In this document: positions 57,301-63,629 of the stretch, in pieces
Layout of the letters: every line of letters starts with the position of its first letter
How positions within the stretch are numbered: the stretch's first letter is position 1
NCBI GenBank assembly: GCA_029219165.1
Contig: JAQXSW010000021.1
Coordinates: 92,474-156,473 of the forward strand
Direction of reading: 5' to 3'
DNA from: Oscillospiraceae bacterium
GTDB lineage: Bacteria; Bacillota; Clostridia; Oscillospirales; Acutalibacteraceae
Length of the DNA: 64,000 nucleotides
Notes under the pieces: model-generated
Database searches by the model: none
What the model saw: the letters and a program-made list of their open reading frames with translations, nothing else
What the model was told of the DNA's origin: nothing
Position numbers and translations under genes: made by a program

Positions 57301-58530
57301 CTAATTCATCCGGACTACAAAGAAAAAATATCCACTGTTGCAAGTATTGAGAATGTAAAATCATATTTTGCGGTAAATAAAAATATTCCTCTTGTAGTTG
57401 AATTACTTGCAAAGCCTTCCAGAAAATCTGATAAATATCATTCCTATGTTGCTTCATTTACAATGCAAGCAAACAATAAAATTCTTCTGACAATTCAAGA
57501 TAATACAGAGGAAAAAACTTTACAGGCTCTTGATATTCTCAAGAAAAAAATTACAGATACAGCACTTTCAAATGTATATGACAGAATAATTCACATAATC
57601 CTTGACAAGGATCAATTTGAAATGTGCGAATATGTTACAATTTCAAGAACACCTAAAATCACCGAAGGAAGGTATTCAACCTTCTTAAATTCAAGAATAC
57701 TACACGGTGCTCTTGAGGAAGACAGAGAAACACTTTACAATCTATTTTCATTAGAAACACTCAAAAAACTATGGAATAGTGACTCATCAAATCATATTAC
57801 ATTTACTTATCAGTTTGGTGCTCCGTCTAATCCTGATAATTATCAGTGGAATGAGGTTCTTATTGTTGCAAATAAGCTTTCATTTGGCGATGAACAGCAT
57901 GTCTACATGTTTATCAGATCAATTGATGAGCAAAAAGAAATAGAAAGAACTCTCAACGAGTACGCTCATCGTCTGAGTTATTCACTGGCAATGTATGAGT
58001 ATGCATACAGTGTTCAAATTGAAACCGAAGAAATTGATTTAATCGGTGGACTTTCACTTGACGATGAATTCTACAATGAGGAAGAACTTTCATATTCACG
58101 CATTACAACTCTCATAAAGAATAAAATTATCAGTGAAGAAGATAGAATAGCATTTAGGCGCCTAACATATCTTGACAATCTCCTTGAGTATTTCTCTCAT
58201 GGTCCGGCAACTCTTGTTAAATACTTTTCCGCTGAAGGAGAACCAAACAAGGTTATAGAAGTTTCAATAATCTATGGTTCAAGAGAGCAGAAAATAACAT
58301 TCTACATAAGAAAGCTTGACAGGGAAACCATCTCAAAAGAGGCAATCTATTCTAACGAAAATGAGTCTTCTCCTGAAATGGTTTCTGAAGTTCCACTTGT
58401 AACGGAAGAGTCCGGTGAAAATAACATTGAAGAGAAAGATCTTGAGTTTGAAAACTTAAAATCTGCTAACAGTTCAATTTCCGATCAAATTGCAAAAAGA
58501 CTTGAGGAAATTAGAAAAGAGTTAAATTAG
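54400..58530 (+). CDS. Cache-GGDEF-EAL membrane protein with long C-terminal sensor-like region
   Basis: 1376 aa from ATG 54400 (GGAGG upstream). Helix 1 (about 9-31), a ~250-residue extracellular Cache-like domain, helix 2 (about 288-308), GGDEF domain with degenerate SGDKF (~402), EAL domain with GEALIRW (~530), SLNIS, ELEFTEG, SIDDFGSGYSSL, KLDR and AEGVET kept. It is likely a c-di-GMP phosphodiesterase. Roughly 630 more residues after EAL hold PAS_3-like units (FLHPKDLDAV, LIHPDYKEKI) and two further alpha/beta segments I cannot name, ending in an acidic coiled coil. It is paralogous to the divergent 937-aa protein. Confidence 0.9.
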   Translation: MLKDEKNITKSIIFFGGIATVFIIVYLTVLTFTYSKTQQTAEDSLLHATATAKITVTSAIDADVRQTNNLTHELSMNLLNASSDEYCDILKKLHKNVVSSSFNKVTLLIDDHYYSSTGKSGIVDKVKEEEIKKYLEQEIFAYEGELNNNEQTVVMVRDIKLNDNKTCYVVCLYEHSEILNNCYSDKYYAENGTNLFFTNDGNFIFAPDNKNNVFTNESNIFSAIEKYKVNNNPPRKEIYDEFTASVTTIEVNGLKYAVTYTQSQNPQYDFDIARIVPTKDLFSITGNLLSTIFIASVIFFFIIITLAYRFFKATKSTSEKIQNIAYTDPLTGYANFAKFKEDGKEMLKNASPGEYYMACADIVGFRYINDAFGYDVGDQILIEITKNIAELLNEGEIFSRISGDKFVILTKRDLSETDNELFIYKLTERISTIGPLAKSHIRLEIQMGIYKIQPNDIEELSLNAMYDRCLIALYSIEHSDTGIAVYDSSIYNEQLEKKNIESRMHEALQNGEFRVYVQPKYRTSNGKLAAGEALIRWVDPEKGLIPPVKFIPLFEQNRFVHDVDLYVMEVVARFLRMRLNEGLPVVPISLNISPVEITMPNFKESYISIKDKYDIPDKLIELEFTEGIFFDDEKYFQEIIKDFQNHGFTCSIDDFGSGYSSLNILKSLPVDTLKLDRIFFKESDNIARDRSVVRSVVSMARALNIKTVAEGVETIEAVDFLKLIGCTLIQGYIYSKPLPLTEFEERLNTENIDTNDELDLDFDKFEAIPLDVPLTNSIDSSLRSTYTAICEINTNGNIYHIYYPNESTENIIEKIPERGFYTSFVNDLIPKFLHPKDLDAVIAKMNPISLVEHFKNNKELDFEYRHMRLNGSYSWIKVHIIKASGGRADSQVFFAYFNVIDNYKETEEKLEAFQNRFASAYSSFKGVIFEIDPETELCEKLESHSNTLAVFQNGTNYEYARQFIDENLIHPDYKEKISTVASIENVKSYFAVNKNIPLVVELLAKPSRKSDKYHSYVASFTMQANNKILLTIQDNTEEKTLQALDILKKKITDTALSNVYDRIIHIILDKDQFEMCEYVTISRTPKITEGRYSTFLNSRILHGALEEDRETLYNLFSLETLKKLWNSDSSNHITFTYQFGAPSNPDNYQWNEVLIVANKLSFGDEQHVYMFIRSIDEQKEIERTLNEYAHRLSYSLAMYEYAYSVQIETEEIDLIGGLSLDDEFYNEEELSYSRITTLIKNKIISEEDRIAFRRLTYLDNLLEYFSHGPATLVKYFSAEGEPNKVIEVSIIYGSREQKITFYIRKLDRETISKEAIYSNENESSPEMVSEVPLVTEESGENNIEEKDLEFENLKSANSSISDQIAKRLEEIRKELN

Positions 58531-58542
58531 TGCTGACTTAGC

Positions 58543-58574
58543 AAAAGGACTTCATGAATTCATGAAGTCCTTTT
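58543..58574. terminator. Terminator after the 1376-aa GGDEF-EAL gene
   Basis: Perfect 32-base palindrome (AAAAGGACTTCATGAA and complement), with T run on the plus strand. Confidence 0.88.
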
Positions 58575-58622
58575 GTCATTTAATATCTTAAATAGTCAAA
58601 TAAAATATATTATATAATAAAC

Positions 58623-58651
58623 TTGTATATTACATTTCAATTTGATAAAAT
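58623..58651 (+). promoter_or_regulatory. Sigma-A-type promoter for mscL-larC operon
   Basis: TTGTAT, 17-base spacer, TAAAAT, 48 bases before mscL. Confidence 0.65.
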
Positions 58652-58699
58652 ACTGTCATGCATTTTTAAATTTAATTATTAAACAAAGGAGAATGAAAA

Positions 58700-59113
58700 A
58701 TGGCAGAAGAAAAAAAGGGCTTTATAGCTGAATTTAAGGAATTTATTTCAAGAGGAAATGTAATGGATATGGCTGTCGGCGTTGTTGTCGGCGGTGCATT
58801 CACAGCAATTGTAAACGCTCTTATTGAAAGTATTATCAACCCTATTATAACCATCATTGCAGGACAGGCTGATTTCTCAGCTGTAACAGTTGGTATTTTC
58901 CCAATTGGTACACTTATCAGCGCAATAATCAACTTCCTTCTTATTTCTCTTGTTGTATTCACAATGGTTAAATCACTTAATACTATAAAGGAAAAAGCAT
59001 CTAAGAAACCAGATGAAGAGCCGGTTGTTGAAGAAGAAGTTCCGGCTGCTCCAACTGAAGCAGAGCTTCTTGCTGAAATCAGAGATCTTCTTAAAGAAAA
59101 TCAAGCAAAATAA
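58700..59113 (+). CDS. mscL: Large-conductance mechanosensitive channel MscL
   Basis: 137 aa. Forms a homopentameric safety valve opened by membrane tension. N-terminal amphipathic FKEFISRGNVMDMAVGVVVGG (in parts FKEFISRGNVMD and MAVGVVVGGAF), pore helix 1, periplasmic loop, helix 2 (LISAIINFLLISLVVFTMV) and an acidic C-terminal bundle (EAELLAEIRDLLKEN). It is the first gene of a likely operon with the LarC-like gene 15 bases downstream. Confidence 0.96.
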   Translation: MAEEKKGFIAEFKEFISRGNVMDMAVGVVVGGAFTAIVNALIESIINPIITIIAGQADFSAVTVGIFPIGTLISAIINFLLISLVVFTMVKSLNTIKEKASKKPDEEPVVEEEVPAAPTEAELLAEIRDLLKENQAK

Positions 59114-59128
59114 AAGGAAAAATAATAC

Positions 59129-60328
59129 ATGAAAACTCTCTATATAGATTGTAGCAACGGTGCTGCCGGCGACATGTTATCCGCTGCTTTATGGGAGCTC
59201 GTTGATGACAAAGAGGAATTTCTAAAGGAACTCAATGGCGCCGGAATTCCCGGCGTTAAAACCTACGCCGTACCATCAGTAAAGTGTGGTGTCACAGGCA
59301 CACACTTTAAGGTTGAAATATACGGCGAAGAAGAAAAGCCGGGAGAAAAAGTGCTTGCACTGGATGAAAAGCATCATGAATATATGCACACCCATGGCAT
59401 AGAACATCATCATAATGTTGAGCATGATCATCATGAACACGATCATCAGCATAAGAATATGCATAGTGAGGCTCACGCACACGACCATCATCACAGTTCT
59501 TTTTCAGACATTGAAAGAATAATCCATTCTCTAAATGTTTCTGAAACTGTTAAAACAGATGCAATAAATGTATATAAGCTTATTGCAGAAGCTGAAAGCA
59601 AAGTCCATGGTAGAACTGTTGTGGATGTTCATTTTCATGAAGTGGGCACAAAAGATGCCATTGCAGATATAGTTGCAGTTGCAATGCTTATTGAAAAACT
59701 TGCTCCGGACTACATTCTTGCATCTTCAGTACATACAGGTTCAGGAAAAATAAAGTGTGCACACGGAATCCTTCCTGTTCCCGCTCCTGCAACGTCTCTC
59801 CTTTTACAAGGCATTCCTGTATATTCAACAGATGTTCAAGGAGAACTTTGCACCCCTACCGGAGCGGCTCTTTTAAAATATTACGTTTCAAACTTTGGTC
59901 CAATGCCGGTTATGAATATGGAAAACATCGGCTATGGAATGGGCGCAAAGGATTTTGAAACAGCAAACTATCTACGTGCCATTTGGGGTGACTCAGATGC
60001 AAACATAAAAAATGGATATGACGCTCCTCACCACAAAAATCCGGAACATCATCACCCTGTTAATCACTCTGCTGAACAAAAGAAAACTGTACTAAACAGA
60101 ATTTCTCGTTCAATAGGACATCTTGAATCTGTAAAGCGAATGGTTGAGGATGACAGAGATGCATCCGAAGTCCTAATACAACTCTCCGCTGTTCAATCAT
60201 CTATAAACAGTACTTCAAGGGTTATTATTAAGGAACATTTTAAACATTCAATTAAAAAAGCCGCAAAGACAAATGACGACAAAGCTTTTGACAACCTTTA
60301 TGGTATAATTGACAAGTTCCTTAAATAA
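59129..60328 (+). CDS. LarC N-domain fused to a CsoR/RcnR-like metal-sensor domain
   Basis: 399 aa. Residues 1-~288 match LarC1, the nickel-insertion half of the nickel-pincer nucleotide enzyme (YIDCSNGAAGDMLSAAL, VHFHEVGTKDAIADIVAVA, GILPVPAPAT, ELCTPTGAALL). A His-rich loop (residues 82-122, 19 His) is typical of LarC. The CTP-using LarC2 half is absent. Residues ~313-399 instead resemble CsoR/RcnR/FrmR repressors (VLNRISRSIGHLESVKRMVE, EVLIQLSAVQSSINS). Aligned to E. coli RcnR, His3 corresponds to His313 and His60 to His370, but Cys35 is Ala345 and His64 is Ser374. A second His cluster (301-313) joins the halves. It may be a metal-binding or regulatory LarC variant; LarC activity is uncertain. 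mscL is upstream and a cation antiporter downstream. Confidence 0.8.
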   Translation: MKTLYIDCSNGAAGDMLSAALWELVDDKEEFLKELNGAGIPGVKTYAVPSVKCGVTGTHFKVEIYGEEEKPGEKVLALDEKHHEYMHTHGIEHHHNVEHDHHEHDHQHKNMHSEAHAHDHHHSSFSDIERIIHSLNVSETVKTDAINVYKLIAEAESKVHGRTVVDVHFHEVGTKDAIADIVAVAMLIEKLAPDYILASSVHTGSGKIKCAHGILPVPAPATSLLLQGIPVYSTDVQGELCTPTGAALLKYYVSNFGPMPVMNMENIGYGMGAKDFETANYLRAIWGDSDANIKNGYDAPHHKNPEHHHPVNHSAEQKKTVLNRISRSIGHLESVKRMVEDDRDASEVLIQLSAVQSSINSTSRVIIKEHFKHSIKKAAKTNDDKAFDNLYGIIDKFLK

Positions 60329-60360
60329 TCTTTAATATCAAACATTTTGGAGGCCTTTAA

Positions 60361-61341
60361 ATGCTAATCCCTGTTCTTTTATTCATTGTAGGACTCATAC
60401 TACTCATTAAGGGTGGAGACTGGTTTGTAGACGGAGCAACTGCAATTGCCCACAAATTTCACGTTCCGGAACTTCTTATTGGTGCCACTGTTGTATCTAT
60501 TGGTACTACCCTTCCGGAAGTAATGGTTTCCGCAACATCGGCTGTGTCCGGTCACGGAGAAATTGCATACGGTAATGCTCTTGGCTCAATCATCTGCAAC
60601 ACTGCGCTTATTGCCGCAATTACCATTACGGCAAAACCTTCTTCAGTAGACAAGAAAACTCTTGTAAAACCGATTGCGTTCTTTTTTGGTTCAGCCATTT
60701 TCTATGCTGCAACTGCCTACATTACCGGAACATTTTCAAGAATAACAGGAATTATTCTTCTTGTAATCTTTGTGCTTTATATTGCAACACTTGTTAAAGA
60801 AGCAATTAATGCACCAAAGCCTGAAATTACTCCTGAACAAAATTATCCGGACGCAAGTGATGACCCGCGTTATATTGTAAGAGACATTTTAAAACTTATA
60901 ATTGGTGCTGTATTCATTGCAGTTGGTGCTGACCTACTTGTTGACAACGGAACATTAATTGCTAAGGCTCTTGGTGTACCGGAATCTGTAATTGCACTAA
61001 CCTTCGTTGCACTTGGAACTTCACTACCTGAACTTGTAACGGCCATTACATCGCTCAAGAAGGGTCACGGTGCTCTTTCTCTTGGCAACGTAATTGGAGC
61101 AAACATTTTCAACCTTGTTTTGGTATCGGGTGTATCTACTACACTTTCACCATTTGCAGTTCCTGCTTCTAAAACAATTGCCGGAATGAATGCGTCTCTT
61201 GTTGTAGATATTCCTGTAATGTTCGCAGTAATGCTTATTTTAACAATGCCGGCACTTATAAAAGGAAAGCTCACAAGGCTACAGGGAATTGTCCTTCTCC
61301 TTATTTATGCCGCATTCTGCATTTTCCAATTTGTATCATAA
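60361..61341 (+). CDS. CaCA-family Ca2+/Na+ (cation) antiporter, YrbG-like
   Basis: 326 aa, about ten helices in two inverted halves. Each half has the alpha-repeat acidic motif: SIGTTLPEVMVSATSA with GNALGSIICN, and ALGTSLPELVTAITSL with GNVIGANIFNL. These bind the exchanged cation. The family normally exports Ca2+ for Na+ or H+, but members move other divalent ions. It follows the LarC-like gene by 32 bases with GGAGG upstream, so co-transcription and a link to divalent-metal handling are plausible. Ends in a terminator. Confidence 0.93.
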   Translation: MLIPVLLFIVGLILLIKGGDWFVDGATAIAHKFHVPELLIGATVVSIGTTLPEVMVSATSAVSGHGEIAYGNALGSIICNTALIAAITITAKPSSVDKKTLVKPIAFFFGSAIFYAATAYITGTFSRITGIILLVIFVLYIATLVKEAINAPKPEITPEQNYPDASDDPRYIVRDILKLIIGAVFIAVGADLLVDNGTLIAKALGVPESVIALTFVALGTSLPELVTAITSLKKGHGALSLGNVIGANIFNLVLVSGVSTTLSPFAVPASKTIAGMNASLVVDIPVMFAVMLILTMPALIKGKLTRLQGIVLLLIYAAFCIFQFVS

Positions 61342-61342
61342 A

Positions 61343-61383
61343 AAACAATACCCTAGGCTTCTTCTGAGGCCTAGGTGTTTTTA
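61343..61383 (+). terminator. Terminator after the cation antiporter gene
   Basis: CCTAGGC / GCCTAGG stem (extended by AAAACA/TGTTTT) with T5 after it. Confidence 0.82.
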
Positions 61384-61400
61384 TAAATGAAGGTGAAAAG

Positions 61401-62240
61401 ATGATTCAGGATATTTATCCGTATGTCTATGACAATCAGTACAGACCGGAAAAGCCGAGCGATTCATCCGCAATAATAGTTATTAAAGACGGGAAACTTC
61501 TTGTAAAACGCAGCGAAAATGAATTTTCATTTCCTACATATAAAATATATAATTCGGAAAACCCTTGCCTTACATATCTTTTTTCTATAAACGAGCAAAA
61601 GTTCTTTTTAGCCGAAAATTGCTTAGACGAGGCTTGTCTTTCAATTGATGGATATGAATTTCTAAGTCCTTTTGAATTTAGAGCGCTTGGGCCAAAGCAT
61701 CTTAAATTTGCTGCTGTTACAGCAATGCAGCTTGCAAATTGGTACAAGCAGCATAAACTTTGCGGATGCTGTGGCAAAGAGATGGTTAAATCCGAAAAAG
61801 AGCGCATGCTTATGTGTCCATCTTGCAAGGTGCCTGTGTATCCAAACATAAGCCCTGCAGTAATAGTTGCTATTACTGACGGGGACAGACTTCTTTTGTC
61901 CAGGTACGCAAGTGGACCTGCAAAAAACCACTATGCGCTCATTGCCGGATTTAACGAAATCGGAGAGCCTATAGAGGACACAGTTCGCCGAGAAGTAATG
62001 GAAGAGGTTGGCTTAAAGGTAAAAAACATAAGATTTTATAAAAGCCAACCATGGTCCTTTACAGGCACCCTCCTTCTCGGCTTCGTCTGTGACCTTGACG
62101 GCTCTGACACCATTACCATGGATGACGGCGAGCTTTCTGAGGCCAAGTTCGTAAACAGAAATGATATTCCAGAATACAAAGACGACATAAGCCTAACATC
62201 GGAAATGATCCAAAAATTCAAAAGTGGTGACCTTATATGA
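61401..62240 (+). CDS. nudC: NAD(H) diphosphatase NudC-type Nudix hydrolase
   Basis: 279 aa. N-terminal domain, a zinc ribbon (CGCCGKEM then LMCPSCKVPVYP, about 122-150), then the Nudix box GFNEIGEPIEDTVRREVMEEVGL (about 190-212, shown in parts: GFNEIGEPIEDTV and RREVMEEVGL), followed by SQPWSFTGT, the NudC-type signature position. The enzyme splits NADH to AMP and NMNH and can remove NAD caps from RNA. First gene of a three-gene unit; its stop overlaps the next start (ATGA). Confidence 0.93.
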   Translation: MIQDIYPYVYDNQYRPEKPSDSSAIIVIKDGKLLVKRSENEFSFPTYKIYNSENPCLTYLFSINEQKFFLAENCLDEACLSIDGYEFLSPFEFRALGPKHLKFAAVTAMQLANWYKQHKLCGCCGKEMVKSEKERMLMCPSCKVPVYPNISPAVIVAITDGDRLLLSRYASGPAKNHYALIAGFNEIGEPIEDTVRREVMEEVGLKVKNIRFYKSQPWSFTGTLLLGFVCDLDGSDTITMDDGELSEAKFVNRNDIPEYKDDISLTSEMIQKFKSGDLI

Positions 62241-62521
62241 CAGACTTTGAAAAACGAGTATACGATGTTGTAAAGACTATCCCCTATGGCTGCGTAAAGA
62301 CTTACGCAGAAATTGGCATGGAACTTGGCAACCCAAAGCTTGCCCGCGCCATTGGCAACGCGCTTCACAAGAACCCGGACCCTAAGGGCACACCCTGTTT
62401 CAGGGTTGTCCACTCGGACGGGCGCCTCTGTGAAGCTTTCGCCTTCGGCGGCATTAACGCGCAAAAAGAACTTCTTGAAGCAGAAGGAATACTGATAAAA
62501 GATAACAAGGTGGTATTTTAA
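62237..62521 (+). CDS. MGMT-like (alkyltransferase-like) DNA-binding protein
   Basis: 94 aa, only the DNA-binding/active-site domain of O6-alkylguanine alkyltransferases, without the N-terminal domain. YDVVKTIPYGCVKTYAEIG, RAIGNALHKNPDP and TPCFRVVHSDGRL are seen. The acceptor Cys is kept, but the next residue is Phe where methyltransferases have His (PCHRV), so transfer activity is doubtful. Short Firmicutes members often have PCYRV or PCFRV here. It probably recognises alkylated bases. Third position G+C looks higher than in flanking genes. Overlaps nudC (ATGA) and is 2 bases from the AlkD-like gene. Confidence 0.85.
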   Translation: MTDFEKRVYDVVKTIPYGCVKTYAEIGMELGNPKLARAIGNALHKNPDPKGTPCFRVVHSDGRLCEAFAFGGINAQKELLEAEGILIKDNKVVF

Positions 62522-62523
62522 AA

Positions 62524-63213
62524 ATGACTGATATTCAAAAAGCCTTATTTGAACTGCAAGACTTAGAATACAGAGACTTCCACGCAAAACTTGTCCCAAA
62601 CGTTAATAAGGAAACCATAATTGGCATCCGTGTTCCGGTACTTAGAAAATTTACTAAATCATACTTCAAAGAACACAAAGACGAATGCGAAGCATTTTTA
62701 AATACTCTCCCCCACCAATACTTTGAAGAAAACAACTTTCATGCATTCATTCTTGAGGAAGAGAAAGATATTGATGTCCTTTTCAGTAAACTTGATGAAT
62801 TTCTCCCCTTCGTCAACAACTGGGCAACGTGTGACTCTTTGAAACCCAAAATTTTCAAGAAAAACAAAGAAAAACTAGAAGCAAAGTGCTATGAATGGAT
62901 GAAATCAAATGACGTATACACAATCCGTTTTGGCATAGAACAACTAATGAATCACTTTTTAGACGACAGTTTCAACATAAAACAACCAAAAATAATCGCA
63001 AAGATAAAACATGAAGACTACTATGTAAAAATGATGATAGCCTGGTACTTTGCCACTGCCCTTGCAAAACAATGGGACGAAATAATTCCATTCATTGAAA
63101 ACCAAGAACTTGAGCCTTGGACCCACAACAAAGCCATTCAAAAAGCAATTGAAAGCTATAGAATTACACCTGAGCAAAAAGAATACCTAAGGTCCCTTAA
63201 AATAAAACTATAA
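62524..63213 (+). CDS. AlkD-like DNA alkylation repair protein
   Basis: 229 aa, all-helical HEAT-like repeats. IRVPVLRKFTKSYFK, FLPFVNNWATCDSLKP (the Trp and Asp that contact the damaged base in AlkD) and MMIAWYFATALAKQWDE match the AlkD family, which removes bulky N3/N7-alkylated purines without base flipping. Together with the MGMT-like and NudC genes it forms a compact damage-repair and nucleotide clean-up operon. Confidence 0.92.
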   Translation: MTDIQKALFELQDLEYRDFHAKLVPNVNKETIIGIRVPVLRKFTKSYFKEHKDECEAFLNTLPHQYFEENNFHAFILEEEKDIDVLFSKLDEFLPFVNNWATCDSLKPKIFKKNKEKLEAKCYEWMKSNDVYTIRFGIEQLMNHFLDDSFNIKQPKIIAKIKHEDYYVKMMIAWYFATALAKQWDEIIPFIENQELEPWTHNKAIQKAIESYRITPEQKEYLRSLKIKL

Positions 63214-63216
63214 CAA

Positions 63217-63245
63217 TTGACTTTAGCCCTTCAAATTGCTAATAT
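63217..63245 (+). promoter_or_regulatory. Sigma-A-type promoter at the tRNA-Ser locus
   Basis: TTGACT, 17-base spacer, TAATAT. It lies 14 bases upstream of the 5' half tRNA relic and could drive read-through into the intact tRNA-Ser, for which I see no suitable nearer promoter. Confidence 0.65.
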
Positions 63246-63258
63246 ATTTAAGTCATAT

Positions 63259-63299
63259 GGAGACGTATCGAAGTGGTCATAACGGGGCTGACTCGAAAT
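63259..63299 (+). pseudogene. 5' half of a tRNA-Ser (truncated duplicate)
   Basis: GGAGACG followed by a 34-base stretch (63266-63299) identical to positions 63450-63483 of the intact tRNA-Ser: D-arm, anticodon stem start and CGA anticodon. The 3' half is missing; after the anticodon loop the sequence diverges to unrelated AT-rich DNA. The 143 bases from 63300 to 63442 hold no gene I can support. Confidence 0.85.
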
Positions 63300-63442
63300 T
63301 TTACGGCGACTTGGTCGTTTCGTCCGCCGGAAATCCTTGATTTTAAAGGGTTTTCAAAATTGAAAATCGAATATTTTTCAGTGTTCTCTCCTGCTTTTCT
63401 CTCCAAAAAATTTTTGAGTTAAAAGCGGATTGAAATATACAC

Positions 63443-63535
63443 GGAGGGTTATCGAAGTGGTCATAACGGGGCTGACTCGAAATCAGTTGTCCGGCTCATA
63501 CCGGACCAAGGGTTCGAATCCCTTACCCTCCGCCA
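63443..63535 (+). tRNA. tRNA-Ser (CGA)
   Basis: 93 bases with encoded CCA. Acceptor GGAGGGT pairs with ACCCTCC; anticodon loop CTCGAAA gives CGA; a long variable arm (TTGTCCGGCTCATACCGGACC) is typical of serine tRNA; T-arm GGTTCGAATCC. Probable attachment site of the adjacent element, because the integrase gene ends less than 100 bases downstream. Confidence 0.93.
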
Positions 63536-63538
63536 CCG

Positions 63539-63576
63539 AAAAAAGCCTGTAATCAAGCCGATTACAGGCTTTTTTC
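63539..63576. terminator. Bidirectional terminator between tRNA-Ser and the integrase gene
   Basis: AAAAAAGCCTGTAATC / GATTACAGGCTTTTTT with a five-base loop. Confidence 0.92.
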
Positions 63577-63629
63577 TTATGTCTTTTTCTAAAAACAAGT
63601 GGTCAGAGCATACCGCATTTTTAGCTTTC

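Noticed and set aside
63414..63441. TTGAGT-16-TATACA as the promoter of the intact tRNA-Ser
   Set aside because: The -10 ends 1 base before the mature tRNA, so the start would lie inside the tRNA.
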